Shown: positions 8,649-17,876, numbered from the stretch's first letter. The stretch is DNA of 64,000 nt from Acidovorax delafieldii (GCF_007993815.1 NZ_VJWE01000014.1:124001-188000); one strand, 5' to 3'. The notes: generated from the letters alone by a model not told the origin. Numbers and translations are program-made.

Positions 8649-8782
8649 GCGGCATTCTGCATGCAAGCAATACGGCGGTCGCGCACGGACAGTGGCACAT
8701 GGCATGCCTTTGAGCAAAAGGCCCGACAGCGCTTACTGCTGGTACGCAAGCAGTATCAAAACCATAGCACCGCGCGCCACGC

Positions 8783-9520
8783 TTACCAGGGGAGTGGCGC
8801 GCCACTGTAGGCGTAGAAGCTGCCCGTCTCCTCGGGCGCGAGTCCATCCAGCACCCGCAGCATGTCGCCCGCTGCATCCGCCGCCGGGCGGCCTATTTCT
8901 GCGCCATTGAAAGGGGCCGACAACGCCGAGTTAACGGTGCCCGGGTGCAGCGCCACCAGCACGGCCTGCGGGTGGGTGCGGGCCACTTCGATGGACGCCG
9001 TTTTGACCAGCATGTTGAGCGCGGCCTTGCTGGCGCGGTAGCTGTACCAGCCGCCCAGGCGGTTGTCGCCAATGCTGCCCACCTTGGCCGAGAGCACGAC
9101 CAGCAGGCCACGGCCCTGCTTGGGCAACAGCGGTGCAAAGTGGGCCAGCACCAGCGCGGGGCCCAAGGTGTTGATGCGGAAGGTGGCTTCCATCTGCGCG
9201 TAGTTCAACTGGCCCAGGCGCTTTTCAGGCATGCCGTGGGGCCCGTGCAGCAGGCCTGCGGCGTGGATGATGCAGTGCCACGGCCCCTGGGCCTTGAGCT
9301 GGTGGGCGGCGGCGGCAATGGTGGCTTCGTCATCCAGATCGACCGCTGGACTGGTGTGGCGGCCCAGGCCCACGGCCAGGGCGCAGCGCGGATCGGCCTG
9401 CAGGTGGGCGAGGAAGGCACTGCCGATGGCGCCGGTGGAGCCGATGACCAGGGCGCGGTAGCCATCAGGCAGCGACTGCAAAGAAGTGAACGACGTTGCG
9501 GTGGGTTGTGCTTGAGACAT
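8783..9520 (-). CDS. Short-chain dehydrogenase/reductase, C-factor (CsgA)-like
   Basis: 245 residues with a Rossmann SDR fold: glycine-rich VIGSTGAIGSAF near the N-terminus, HAAG, then the active-site pair YSYRASK with an upstream serine (VVLSAKVGS). The sequence fits the CsgA/C-factor-like SDRs often encoded beside DASH cryptochromes. It is the last gene of the photolyase operon, 47 nt downstream of the FeS-photolyase stop. Start at 9520 (MSQAQ) is preferred over an upstream ATG at 9562 that would overlap the preceding coding stretch. Confidence 0.82.
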   Translation of the reverse strand: MSQAQPTATSFTSLQSLPDGYRALVIGSTGAIGSAFLAHLQADPRCALAVGLGRHTSPAVDLDDEATIAAAAHQLKAQGPWHCIIHAAGLLHGPHGMPEKRLGQLNYAQMEATFRINTLGPALVLAHFAPLLPKQGRGLLVVLSAKVGSIGDNRLGGWYSYRASKAALNMLVKTASIEVARTHPQAVLVALHPGTVNSALSAPFNGAEIGRPAADAAGDMLRVLDGLAPEETGSFYAYSGAPLPW

Positions 9521-9567
9521 GGCGCGGTCCTGCGGTGAGGGTGTCGTGGGGTGGTTCGGCAAGCGGG

Positions 9568-11130
9568 CTACAGCGCATCCAGCCGCGTGCGCAGGCTGGC
9601 CGCATGCTCGCGCAGCGCATCGAGCTGCGGGCCCTGCATCTTCTGCAACTGGCGGAACACCATGCCAAGGCGGAAGTTGTTGCCCAGCGTGCCTTCGTTG
9701 CGCGCAAAAAAGTCCCAGTACAGCGCGTTGTAAGGGCAGGCCCGCTCACTCACTTTTTGCTTCTTGTCGTAGTGACAGCCGCTGCAGTAGTCGCTCATGC
9801 GGTCGATGTAGGCAGCGCTACTCACATAGGGTTTGGTGGCCAGCAGGCCGCCGTCGGCAAACTGGCTCATGCCCACGGTGTTGGGCACTTCTACCCATTC
9901 AAAGGCGTCGATATACACACCCAGGTACCAGCGGTGCACGGCGGCAGGGTCGAGCCCCGCCAGCAGCGCAAAGTTGCCGATGACCATGAGGCGCTGGATG
10001 TGGTGGGCGTACGCATGCTCCAGCGACTGGCCCACGGCGTGCTGCATGCAGCGCATGCGGGTGTTGCCCGTCCAGAACCACTCCGGCAGCGGCGTGCTGT
10101 GGCCCAGGGCGTTGCGCTCGTCGTAACCGGGCATGTGGGCCCAGTAGATGCCGCGAACATATTCACGCCAGCCAAGGATCTGGCGGACAAAGCCCTCCAC
10201 CGCAGGCAGGGGCGCAGCGCCTGCGTGGTACGCGGCCTGGGCGCGCTGCACCACCTCGTGTGGGCGCAGCATTTTGGTGTTGAGCGCAAAAGACAGCAGG
10301 GAGTGAAAGAGCCGCGCGCTCTTTGTGCTCATGGCGTCTTCATACGCGCCAAAGTGCGGCAGCGTGGTGGTGATGAAGTGATCGAGCCACGCCAGTGCCT
10401 CGGCCCGGTTCAGCGGCCAGCGCAGCGCGCGGGCCTGCGGGTTGCCAAAGCTTTGCACGCCCGCGGCCTGGATGGTGGCCCACAGGGCGCTGTGGTCGTG
10501 CGTGGGGCGCGCGTCGGGCGGCAATTCGGGCGTGCCGGGCCAAGGCTTGCGGTTGTCGTGGTCGTAGTTCCATTGGCCGCCTTCAGGCTCTCCGGCTTCA
10601 TCGATCAGCACGCTGTGGCGCTGGCGCATGCGGCGGTAGAAGTGCTCCATGAGCCATTGCTTACGGCCTTGGAACACCTCGGCCATTTCGGTGCGGGTGG
10701 TGTAGAAGTGCTCGCTGCTGACGGCCTGCACGGCAAAGGCTTGCTTTGCGCCCCAGGTGCGCAGTTGCTCGTCCAGCCGCCATTCGTCGGGGTGCTGGTA
10801 TTGCAGCGTGTGCGCACCGTAGTGGGCCATGAGGGCGGCCAGGTTGTCGGGCATCGACTGGCGGTTGCTGGCGTCGTCAATCGCCACATAGCGCACGCGG
10901 TGCCCGGCCTCGCGCAGGTGGCGGGCCAGGTCGCGCATGCCGGCAAAGATGGCGAGGATTTTTTGCGCGTGGTGCAGCACGTAGTCGGTCTCTTGCCGCA
11001 CTTCCATCAGCACGTAGACCACGCCTTCGTCCGGCGTGGCAAACCATGAATGCTCGGGGTTGAGCTGGTCGCCCAGCAGCAGGCGAAGCGTGTGGGCACG
11101 CTGTGGGGTAGAGGGTTGTGGCGTGCTCAT
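9568..11130 (-). CDS. Iron-sulfur bacterial cryptochrome/(6-4) photolyase (FeS-BCP)
   Basis: 520 residues. The N-terminal antenna domain starts LRLLLGDQLNPEHSWF, typical of the DUF523-like/PhrB group. The C-terminal FAD domain carries the cysteine cluster YCSGCHYDKKQKVSERACPY plus an earlier RMRCMQH cysteine, together the four expected [4Fe-4S] ligands. This family repairs (6-4) photoproducts in related bacteria. The ATG at 11130 overlaps the TGA of the DASH cryptochrome gene (ATGA), pointing to translational coupling; a slightly longer start at 11142 is less likely. Confidence 0.93.
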   Translation of the reverse strand: MSTPQPSTPQRAHTLRLLLGDQLNPEHSWFATPDEGVVYVLMEVRQETDYVLHHAQKILAIFAGMRDLARHLREAGHRVRYVAIDDASNRQSMPDNLAALMAHYGAHTLQYQHPDEWRLDEQLRTWGAKQAFAVQAVSSEHFYTTRTEMAEVFQGRKQWLMEHFYRRMRQRHSVLIDEAGEPEGGQWNYDHDNRKPWPGTPELPPDARPTHDHSALWATIQAAGVQSFGNPQARALRWPLNRAEALAWLDHFITTTLPHFGAYEDAMSTKSARLFHSLLSFALNTKMLRPHEVVQRAQAAYHAGAAPLPAVEGFVRQILGWREYVRGIYWAHMPGYDERNALGHSTPLPEWFWTGNTRMRCMQHAVGQSLEHAYAHHIQRLMVIGNFALLAGLDPAAVHRWYLGVYIDAFEWVEVPNTVGMSQFADGGLLATKPYVSSAAYIDRMSDYCSGCHYDKKQKVSERACPYNALYWDFFARNEGTLGNNFRLGMVFRQLQKMQGPQLDALREHAASLRTRLDAL

Positions 11131-12443
11131 GCCGTGCCCCATAGGCGGCGGTAGCTGCCGTCGGCATCGTGGTCTTGCGCCTGCTTGGTGGGGTTGAAGC
11201 GCCGCCCCCCGCGCGGGTCGGTGCCGCGCCCGGCGATGTAGAGCCAGTTGGCCTGGTTGCTGTACACGTCGTAGTCCACCAGTTGCGATTCAAACCACGC
11301 AGCACCCGCGCGCCAGTCGCTGTGCAAGTCGTAGATGAGGTAGCTGGCCACCACCTGGCGCAGGCGGTTGCTGAGGTAGCCGGTCGCAGCCAGCTCGCGC
11401 ATGGCGGCATCGACCAGGGGCTGGCCCGTATCGCCCCGGCACCAGCGATCAAAACCGCGCGGGTTGTGCGGGGCGGGCGGCAGTTCTGACAGCCCGCGCG
11501 CCCGGTACAGCGCTGCACCGTATTGCAGGTGCAGCAGCCGGAAGTAATCGCGCCACAGCAGCTCAAACCACAGCCAGTAGGTGCCGTCATTGGCGCCGTG
11601 GTCGCGCTCGAAATTTTTCAGATCGGCATAGATCTGGCGCGGAGACAGCGCGCCCGTAGCCAACCAGGGCGAGAACTTGCTGGAGTAATGAAGCCCCGTG
11701 AGCCCGTTGCGCGTGTCCTTGTAGCTGTGGGGCAACTTGCGGGCCAGGTACTGCGCCAGGTGGGCCAGCGCAGCGGCCTCGCTGCCATCACAGGCAGCGG
11801 TGCCGTAGGGGAAGGACGAGCGGGCATCGCTGCCCTGCGGCGGCGCGGGTTGCAGGATGGCTGCGGTGCCCTGCTCTGCCCCTAAGGCCTGCCGCACATG
11901 CGCGGGCACATCGGGTGGCGGCGGCAGTTTGGTCGGTAACGGCAATGGTGCGGCGGGGGCGATGCCCGCGCGCTCTACCTTCTGGCGAAAGCTGGTGAAC
12001 ACGCCGGGCAACTGGTCCACCGGCCAGGGCATACGCGCCGGAGGCAGCAAGCTGCTGTGCCACACGGTACGCACCTGCAAGCCAGCGGCGCGCAGTGCGG
12101 CCACCTCGGCCTGTTCGTAGGGGGCGGCAATGTCTTCACACACCACGGTGGTGGCACCCACGGCCTGGGCCAGTTGGGGCAAGGCGGTGGCAGGCGGTGC
12201 CTGGCAGATGAGCAGTGGGTTGCCCAGCGCGCTCGTTTGTTGATGCAGCCCGCGCAGCGCAGCGGCGGTGAAGGCGCGGCGGTGCGCGCCCACGCGGGCA
12301 AACCCCCACGGTGCGGATTCATCAGGCGCAGGCAGGCACACCACGGGTAGCAGGTGGGTGGCACCGCTGGTGAGGGCTGAACGCAGCGCGGGTTGGTCGT
12401 GCAGGCGCAGGTCGTTACGAAACCAGAACAGCACGGTGCTCAT
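11127..12443 (-). CDS. DASH-type cryptochrome/photolyase
   Basis: 438 residues. The antenna domain begins [17 protein letters not shown]. In the FAD domain, [24 protein letters not shown] and the [18 protein letters not shown] loop are marks of the cry-DASH class, which repairs cyclobutane dimers in single-stranded or looped DNA and may signal. The start overlaps the stop of the DUF2256 gene (ATGA) and its own stop overlaps the next start the same way. Confidence 0.94.
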   Translation of the reverse strand: MSTVLFWFRNDLRLHDQPALRSALTSGATHLLPVVCLPAPDESAPWGFARVGAHRRAFTAAALRGLHQQTSALGNPLLICQAPPATALPQLAQAVGATTVVCEDIAAPYEQAEVAALRAAGLQVRTVWHSSLLPPARMPWPVDQLPGVFTSFRQKVERAGIAPAAPLPLPTKLPPPPDVPAHVRQALGAEQGTAAILQPAPPQGSDARSSFPYGTAACDGSEAAALAHLAQYLARKLPHSYKDTRNGLTGLHYSSKFSPWLATGALSPRQIYADLKNFERDHGANDGTYWLWFELLWRDYFRLLHLQYGAALYRARGLSELPPAPHNPRGFDRWCRGDTGQPLVDAAMRELAATGYLSNRLRQVVASYLIYDLHSDWRAGAAWFESQLVDYDVYSNQANWLYIAGRGTDPRGGRRFNPTKQAQDHDADGSYRRLWGTA

Positions 12444-12613
12444 GCAGCGCCCTCCCCTGAGGCCTTGTCAGTGCGTTTGCGTTCGCTGCGGCAGCGGTCG
12501 GAGCAGTACTTCACCTCGTCCCATACCTTCTCCCACTTCTTGCGCCAGGTGAAGGGTAGGCCGCAGTGTTGGCAGGTCTTTTGCGGAAGGTCGGATTTTT
12601 TGCGCATGCGCAT
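12440..12613 (-). CDS. DUF2256 zinc-ribbon-like small protein
   Basis: 57 residues. The pattern [20 protein letters not shown] followed by [14 protein letters not shown] is the DUF2256 signature, with a CxxC and a CxxxC pair likely to hold zinc. It starts 3 nt after the photolyase stop at 12617, and its TGA overlaps the ATG of the DASH cryptochrome gene, so it is embedded between two photolyase genes. Biochemical role unknown; co-occurrence with photolyases suggests an accessory in flavoprotein assembly or DNA-damage handling (inference). A second in-frame ATG at 12607 is possible. Confidence 0.85.
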   Translation of the reverse strand: MRMRKKSDLPQKTCQHCGLPFTWRKKWEKVWDEVKYCSDRCRSERKRTDKASGEGAA

Positions 12614-12616
12614 GGT

Positions 12617-14188
12617 TCAAAAGTCCAGGGTTTGCTGCTGGGGATGCTGGGCGGCATTGCGTGCGCGAGCCCGGGCGCGTGCCTGGGGGCTGCCGCCATC
12701 GCGAAACTGGCGGGAGCCGTGCTTTTCCACAATCGCAGCCTGGGCGGCGCGCACGGCGGGCTGGGCGCGCAGGCTGTGCACGCGGCCCTTGGCGGTGCGG
12801 GTGGCGGTGTCCAGGTCTACCAGCGGCACGGCAATGTCGTGGCCCACGCGCACGCCGCAGCGGGCCTGCACATCGGGCGGCATGCGCCAGGGCTCCAGCA
12901 GCCAGGCATCGGGCACGCGGCGCAAGGCGGGCAGCCACTGGCGCACAAAGTGGCCGTGGGGGTCGTGGTCTTGCGCCTGCTTGATGGGGTTATAGACGCG
13001 GGTGGTATTGATGCCGGTGGTGCCCGCCTGCATTTGCATCTGACTCCAGTGGATGCCGGGCTCATAGTCCAGAAACTGGCGGGCCAGCCATTCGCCCACG
13101 GGCCGCCAGTGCAGCCACAGCGGGTACGAGGCCACCGACACCAGCATGGCCCGCATGCGGAAGTTGACCCATCCCGTCTCGCGCAGCATCGCCACGCAGG
13201 CATCCACCATGGGCCAGCCGGTGCGCCCGGCCACCAGGGCCTCGAAGTGAGCGGGGTTCCATTCCGCTTCGCGCAGACCGTTGTAGCCCCGGTGCAGGTT
13301 GTGGTGCTCCAGCGCGGGTTCCGATTCAAGCTTCTGGATGAAATGGCAATGCCAGTGCAGGCGGCTCATGAAGGCCGTCAAGCCTTTGCGCTGCCACGCA
13401 GCTCCAAAGTCGGTGCTGGCCTTGAGTTGCTGCTGGCGCCGCTGGGTGGCCTGCACCACCTCGCGCATGCCCAGGCAACCCAATGCCAGGTAGGGCGACA
13501 GGCGCGAGCAGGCGCTGGGCGCTGTCAGCGGCGACGAAATGCCGCCCCGGTAGCCCTGGCTGCGCTCCGCCAAAAAGTCTTGCAGCACGCGCAGGCCTTC
13601 TTTGCGCCCCCCGCGCTGGCGCTGGGGTGGGTCATGCGCGGGCAGGCCCAGTTCAGCCCCGCTGGGCCAGGGCTGTGCAGGCCACGGCAACGTACGGGCC
13701 TGCAAGAGATCAGGCCCGGGGGCGAGCACCACCGGTGCGTGCATGTGGGCCTGCCAGTGTCCCTGCCAATCATCGCGTGAGCGCAGGCGGCGCACCACGC
13801 CGTGCTGCGGCCATTCGCGCCATGCCACGCCCTGCGTGCGGCACCACCGGACCACGGCCAAGTCGCGGGAATAGGTGTGGGCGTTGCCGGTTTCCTCATG
13901 CACCGCCAAGGTGTGAAAAGGGGCCAGCGCATGCAGGCGGGCCAGCACGTCCACCACCTCGCCCACGGCCACCTGAAGCGTGGCGCCGCGCCGTTGCAGG
14001 GCCAGGGCCAGGTCGTGCAGGCTTTCTTGCAGAAAGTGGTAGTGCTGCAGGGCGGCATCAGGCTGCGCCCACAGGCTGGGCTCGACGACGTACAGACACA
14101 GCACCGGGCCCTGGGCGGCGGCGTGCTGCAGCGGGGCGTGGTCGTGCACGCGCAAGTCACGCTTGAACCAGACCACGGTGTAGCTCAT
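12617..14188 (-). CDS. Photolyase/cryptochrome family protein, class I-like
   Basis: 523 residues. It opens YTVVWFKRDLRVHDHAPL, the antenna-domain signature. The FAD domain has WHCHFIQKLESEP, TGWPMVDACVAML, TGWVNFRMRAML and TRVYNPIKQAQDHDP, matching CPD-photolyase/cryptochrome proteins. It is distinct from the DASH and FeS paralogues downstream. The C-terminal ~60 residues are Arg/Ala/Gln-rich and probably disordered. It is 23 nt downstream of the FAD oxidoreductase gene. Repair of cyclobutane dimers is likely but not certain. Confidence 0.9.
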   Translation of the reverse strand: MSYTVVWFKRDLRVHDHAPLQHAAAQGPVLCLYVVEPSLWAQPDAALQHYHFLQESLHDLALALQRRGATLQVAVGEVVDVLARLHALAPFHTLAVHEETGNAHTYSRDLAVVRWCRTQGVAWREWPQHGVVRRLRSRDDWQGHWQAHMHAPVVLAPGPDLLQARTLPWPAQPWPSGAELGLPAHDPPQRQRGGRKEGLRVLQDFLAERSQGYRGGISSPLTAPSACSRLSPYLALGCLGMREVVQATQRRQQQLKASTDFGAAWQRKGLTAFMSRLHWHCHFIQKLESEPALEHHNLHRGYNGLREAEWNPAHFEALVAGRTGWPMVDACVAMLRETGWVNFRMRAMLVSVASYPLWLHWRPVGEWLARQFLDYEPGIHWSQMQMQAGTTGINTTRVYNPIKQAQDHDPHGHFVRQWLPALRRVPDAWLLEPWRMPPDVQARCGVRVGHDIAVPLVDLDTATRTAKGRVHSLRAQPAVRAAQAAIVEKHGSRQFRDGGSPQARARARARNAAQHPQQQTLDF

Positions 14189-14211
14189 GGCACAAGCCCT
14201 GTGCGCACAGA

Positions 14212-15234
14212 TCAGGCGGCTGCGACCTGTCGCGCCAGCGCCAGGCCGCTGAGCCAGGCGCCCTCGACCTTGCCGCCATTCAGCCAGTCACCACACAGCC
14301 CCAGGCGGGCATTGGCGTCCCACCAGCAGCCCAAGGTCAGTGCGGGTTCGGTATCCGCATAGCGCCAACGGTGCGCCGTGGCAGCCAGGGGTGTGGGGCC
14401 GCCCAGGGCCGCAAAGGCGGCGAGCAAGGCAGCGGTGACGCTGTCCGCGCTGTCTTCGATATGCGCCTCGCTCCACTCGGCACTGGCGTGCAAAAGCCAC
14501 GTTTCTGGCCCCGTACGGCCGGGCTTGCTGCTATCACGCGCCACCCAGCGCAGCGGGCCGGTGTTGATGAAGGCGCCGTCCCACGGCAAGGCCACAGGCG
14601 AGGCATAACGCAACATGACGGCCCAGCTGCCCCGCATGCGGGCACTGACTGCGACCGCAGCGCCGACGGGGGCCACCTGGGTCAACAGCGGCGGCACCTG
14701 AGGCGCGGGCACAGCCAACAGCACAGCGCGGTAGCGCTGCGCATGCAGCCCCTGCTCTGCGCAAGTGATGGCCCATCCTTCGGGGTGCCTCTCCAGCCGC
14801 TGCACGGTGGTCTGCCACTGGGTGTGGGTGCGCTCGCCGGCCTGTGCCAGGCCCTGCACCAGCCAAGCAGCGGGCGATGTCATGCGCGGTGTACCCACAA
14901 AACGCTCAAGGGGCGTGTGCGGGGTGGTCCAGCCAGTGCCATCAAAACTTGCCAGGCGTGCACCCCACGGGGCGGCCACACCGGCCTGCTGCCACCGGGC
15001 AACTTCTGAGCGAAAAGCGGCGTCACGTGCGGTGAAATACTGCGCGCCGTGGTCGCACTGCCAGGGGCCGCTTTGGTCCTCCGCGCGCCGAGTGCTCATG
15101 CGGCCCGACGGCCCCCGGCTCTTGTCGAAAACATGCACCGTATGTCCCGCCTGCAGCAGCGCCTGCGCACACGATAGGCCCGCCAGACCTGCACCGATGA
15201 CGGCGATGGGTTGTGACATCGTCAAAACACTCAT
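14212..15234 (-). CDS. FAD-dependent oxidoreductase, renalase-like
   Basis: 340 residues. A dinucleotide-binding motif IAVIGAGLAGLSCAQAL near the N-terminus is followed by VFDKSRGPSGRMSTRR and CDHGAQYFTA, and near the C-terminus LGLCGDWLNGGKVEGAWLSG, all typical of the NAD(P)/FAD amine-oxidase-like proteins found beside photolyase genes. The ATG at 15234 overlaps the TGA of the lipocalin gene (ATGA), so the longer in-frame extension upstream is rejected. Substrate unknown. Confidence 0.88.
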   Translation of the reverse strand: MSVLTMSQPIAVIGAGLAGLSCAQALLQAGHTVHVFDKSRGPSGRMSTRRAEDQSGPWQCDHGAQYFTARDAAFRSEVARWQQAGVAAPWGARLASFDGTGWTTPHTPLERFVGTPRMTSPAAWLVQGLAQAGERTHTQWQTTVQRLERHPEGWAITCAEQGLHAQRYRAVLLAVPAPQVPPLLTQVAPVGAAVAVSARMRGSWAVMLRYASPVALPWDGAFINTGPLRWVARDSSKPGRTGPETWLLHASAEWSEAHIEDSADSVTAALLAAFAALGGPTPLAATAHRWRYADTEPALTLGCWWDANARLGLCGDWLNGGKVEGAWLSGLALARQVAAA

Positions 15235-15797
15235 GGCTGCGGGTCGGTGCGTTCTTGGGCTACCCAGATCAGCGCCTGGGTATCGATGCCCAATGCCTGT
15301 GCGCGGGCCAAAAGTTGCTCGCGCACAGCAGGCTGAAGCTGCTTCGTCCGTGACAGGATCCAGCAGTAGCTGCGGTCCGGCCCCACCACCAGCGCCCATT
15401 GGTAATCGGCATCCAGCGCGGCCACGTGGTAGCCGCCGTAGAACGGGCCAAAGAACGAGACCTTGAGCGAGGCGGTGTTGGTGTCGCCGGTGAACTTGGC
15501 TCTACCTTCCGCCTGACGCCAATCGCCCTTGCCCGTATCAAAACCGCGATTGAGCACACGCACGCTGCCATCTGCCTGGCGCTGGTAGGTGGCGCTCACG
15601 TCCGTCATGCCGCGCTCGAAAGAATGGTCGAGCCGCGCCACTTCGTACCAGCGGCCTTCGTATCGGGCCATATCAAACGGGGTGACGGGGGTGACACCGG
15701 GAGGCGGCGAGGTGGATGAGCAGCCCACCAAGGCCAACACAAAAGCTGCCGCAAAAAGCAGCACCGAACGGCGGACCCAAGGAAATAGCAGAGCCAT
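15231..15797 (-). CDS. blc: Outer-membrane lipocalin lipoprotein (Blc-like)
   Basis: 188 residues. A lipoprotein signal ends in LVGC. The lipocalin signature YEGRWYEVARLDHSFERGM and strands such as KVSFFGPFYGGYHVAALD and ALVVGPDRSYCWILSR give the bacterial lipocalin family, which binds lysophospholipids or fatty acids at the outer membrane. It is the first gene of the photolyase operon, divergent from the glutaredoxin gene. The ribosome site is weak; the signal peptide position fixes the start. Confidence 0.9.
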   Translation of the reverse strand: MALLFPWVRRSVLLFAAAFVLALVGCSSTSPPPGVTPVTPFDMARYEGRWYEVARLDHSFERGMTDVSATYQRQADGSVRVLNRGFDTGKGDWRQAEGRAKFTGDTNTASLKVSFFGPFYGGYHVAALDADYQWALVVGPDRSYCWILSRTKQLQPAVREQLLARAQALGIDTQALIWVAQERTDPQP

Positions 15798-15913
15798 AAA
15801 TTACCAATCAGTCACAAAACAAACCGAATAGTAAACTACTCCACTACAGCAACGGTACAAGCCTGAGGTCGGCGCGGTCTCATGACCCACTCCACGCCCC
15901 GTAAACTCGCACC
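15798..15913. promoter_or_regulatory. Divergent promoter region of the photolyase operon and glutaredoxin gene
   Basis: A 116 bp gap, AT-richer toward the lipocalin side. It contains a TAGT-AA-ACTA dyad at 15829-15838, about 32-41 bp before the lipocalin start. The dyad could be a regulator site, but no known light-regulator operator can be named with confidence. Confidence 0.3.
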
Positions 15914-16156
15914 ATGACCCTTCAAATCACCGTGTATTCCAAGTCTGCCTGCCCGCAGTGCGAGTCGGCCAAGATGCTCCTCAAATCCCGCTCCCTGCCC
16001 TACGAGGAAATCAAGATCGATGACGAAGCCGAGCGCCTGGCGTTCTATGCCAAGTGCGGGCCATCGGTGCGGCAGATGCCACAAATTTTCATCAATGACC
16101 AGCGTGTGGGCGGACTCGCCGGGTTGCAAGCCGCGCTGGCGCAGCTGGGCGCCTGA
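15914..16156 (+). CDS. Glutaredoxin
   Basis: 80 residues, a minimal dithiol glutaredoxin: active site CPQC preceded by VYSKSA, then the cis-Pro loop SVRQMPQIFIND and the glutathione-contacting QRVGGLAGL. It is the size of GrxA/GrxC-type proteins. It lies alone on the plus strand, back to back with the photolyase operon. Confidence 0.93.
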   Translation: MTLQITVYSKSACPQCESAKMLLKSRSLPYEEIKIDDEAERLAFYAKCGPSVRQMPQIFINDQRVGGLAGLQAALAQLGA

Positions 16157-16325
16157 ACGCCTTTTCCGACATCAGCGGGCAGTGCAATCGGGGGGCGTGG
16201 ATGCCCTGGACGCCCCGCATGGGCTGATGCACATGCCACTAGCCGGGGCGCCCATTACCCCTTCGTGGCTCCACGCCTTCCGGCAGAGCACTTGCACACA
16301 CCTGGCATGACCTTGAACAGTCGTT

Positions 16326-16793
16326 CTACCGGTACTGCGCGGCCGTGATGAACTGGCCGAAGGTCTCACACCACACGATCACGGTGTTGAACCGTGCGGG
16401 GTCCACGCCCTGCGGCACCGGAACGATGAAGTTGTTAAACGTCTTCACATCCCCCACCCGCAGCATTTGTGGCTTGAGGCGCTGAAAGTCCGCCTCTGTC
16501 TCCACAAACGCAGGCGACAGGTACAGCTTGTAGTCGGGCCCCGGTGCCAGCTTGCCTGCCAGGCTGATGGCTTGTGGGCCAACGGACACCACGCCCTCGC
16601 CCCAGTGCAGGGCGTCGCTGTCCTTCAGATCGCGGCGAAAGGTGGCTTTCCATGCTGCCGTGGGCAGGCTTGCCTGCACCTCCTGCAGCGTAGGGGCTGC
16701 GGGCGCGATCAGGATCGGCAACCAGTACACACCTGCAGCGAACCCCACAGCCAGGGTGAGCAAATGCGAGGCGATCAACAAGAACGGTTTCAT
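16326..16793 (-). CDS. DM13-domain protein with N-terminal membrane anchor
   Basis: 155 residues. A single hydrophobic segment at residues ~5-25 is followed by a DM13-like domain: WGEGVVSVGPQAISLAGKLA, YKLYLSP, VKTFNNFIVPVPQGVD and a C-terminal TVIVWCETFGQFITAA with the conserved cysteine. DM13 domains are proposed to carry electrons or hydroxylation-type chemistry in the envelope. Start at 16793; the frame extends upstream without a signal. The 169 bp before its 3' end shows no gene. Confidence 0.75.
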   Translation of the reverse strand: MKPFLLIASHLLTLAVGFAAGVYWLPILIAPAAPTLQEVQASLPTAAWKATFRRDLKDSDALHWGEGVVSVGPQAISLAGKLAPGPDYKLYLSPAFVETEADFQRLKPQMLRVGDVKTFNNFIVPVPQGVDPARFNTVIVWCETFGQFITAAQYR

Positions 16794-16834
16794 GGCGGTA
16801 GGCAACAGTTGGAGCCAATGTACCGCCAGTCGCG

Positions 16835-17701
16835 TCACCCCGCCCGAGCCAAAAACCCGTCTACCAGTGCGTAATGCTCGGGCACGTTCAGTGCTGGCGC
16901 ATGGCCGCAACCGGGCACCTCGACCACCTGGGCCAGCCCCCGGGCACCCGGGCCGCGCGTGAGCATTTCGGCGGTGACATCGGGGAGCACCAGGTCAGAC
17001 TCCGCCCCGCGCAGGCACAGCACTGGAATGCTGAGCGCGTCGTAGTGGTCCCAGATCAGGTAGTCATTGGCATGGTGCGTGAACTGCTGCACCATGGCGG
17101 GGTCGTAGTGCGGCGTCACACGTCCGTCGACAAGGCGGCGCGTGCTGCTCTCGGTCAGCAGACGCCACTGCGCGTCGCTCAGCCAGCCGTAAGGCTTGTA
17201 CACCTGCCTGAAGAACGCCTCCAACTCCATCACCGTATCGAACGCGGGTGGGTGGCCCGCGTAGGCCTTGATGCGCTCCAGCGCGGCATCGGCCAGGCGC
17301 GGCGCGTTGTCGTTGAGCAGCAGGCTGGTGATGCGGCCCTTGAGTTGCGGCTCGAACAGACCCGATGCGCACACCGTGCCGATGGCTCCACCCATCGACG
17401 TGCCCACCCAGTGCGCTTTCTCGATCCCCAACTGGTCAAACAGGCTGGCCGCAATGCGCGCGTAGAACGACAGGCGGTACTCGTCCTGCGGCGCGCGCGC
17501 CCACTGGCTCAGGCCCCGGCCCAGGGTGTCGGGGCAGATCACGCGGTAGCGCGGTGCCAGGTGTGCGGCCAGCTCGTCCATGTCGCGCCCGGTGCGCGCA
17601 AGACCATGCCATGCAATCACCACGGGCGCGTCACGCGCACCCCACTCCATATAGTGGATTTCATAGCCAGCACAGGTGGCGTAGCGCGATAACGGAGTCA
17701 T
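16835..17701 (-). CDS. Alpha/beta hydrolase
   Basis: 288 residues. HGLARTGRDMD supplies the oxyanion turn, GTSMGG the nucleophile elbow, CLRGAESD the acid and GCGHAPAL the histidine. No signal peptide is seen, so a cytoplasmic enzyme is expected. It is the last gene in the long minus-strand run that includes the PHB depolymerase and Liv genes, separated from the receptor gene by the palindromic element. A role on hydroxyacyl esters would fit that context but is inference. Confidence 0.85.
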   Translation of the reverse strand: MTPLSRYATCAGYEIHYMEWGARDAPVVIAWHGLARTGRDMDELAAHLAPRYRVICPDTLGRGLSQWARAPQDEYRLSFYARIAASLFDQLGIEKAHWVGTSMGGAIGTVCASGLFEPQLKGRITSLLLNDNAPRLADAALERIKAYAGHPPAFDTVMELEAFFRQVYKPYGWLSDAQWRLLTESSTRRLVDGRVTPHYDPAMVQQFTHHANDYLIWDHYDALSIPVLCLRGAESDLVLPDVTAEMLTRGPGARGLAQVVEVPGCGHAPALNVPEHYALVDGFLARAG

Positions 17702-17766
17702 GGTGGACAACCTTGTGAGTCGGTGGAGGGATGCAGGCTGCGTACATAACAACCTGAGGACGGGTA

Positions 17767-17874
17767 GCGGCTCACAAAACTCAGCGAAGCGGTCCTGGCT
17801 AGGCGTTGCGTCGCAGACAGTACTGCAAGTACGGCAAGACGCAACAACGACGCCAGGAGAGTTTTTTGAGCCGC
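17767..17874. repeat. Long-palindrome element, copy 2
   Basis: 108 bp, arms at 17767-17782 and 17859-17874. It is homologous to 4434-4547, with paired substitutions: TCCTGG/CCAGGA replaces TTCTGG/CCAGAA, and GTTGCGTC/GACGCAAC replaces GCTGTGTC/GACACAGC. As in copy 1 it sits immediately 3' of a minus-strand stop codon (17877), between same-strand genes. Confidence 0.85.
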
Positions 17875-17876
17875 GC

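Noticed and set aside
9496-11049. Long plus-strand open frame opposite the FeS-photolyase gene
   Set aside because: Antisense of a strongly conserved gene, His/Val/Gly-rich and without any domain.
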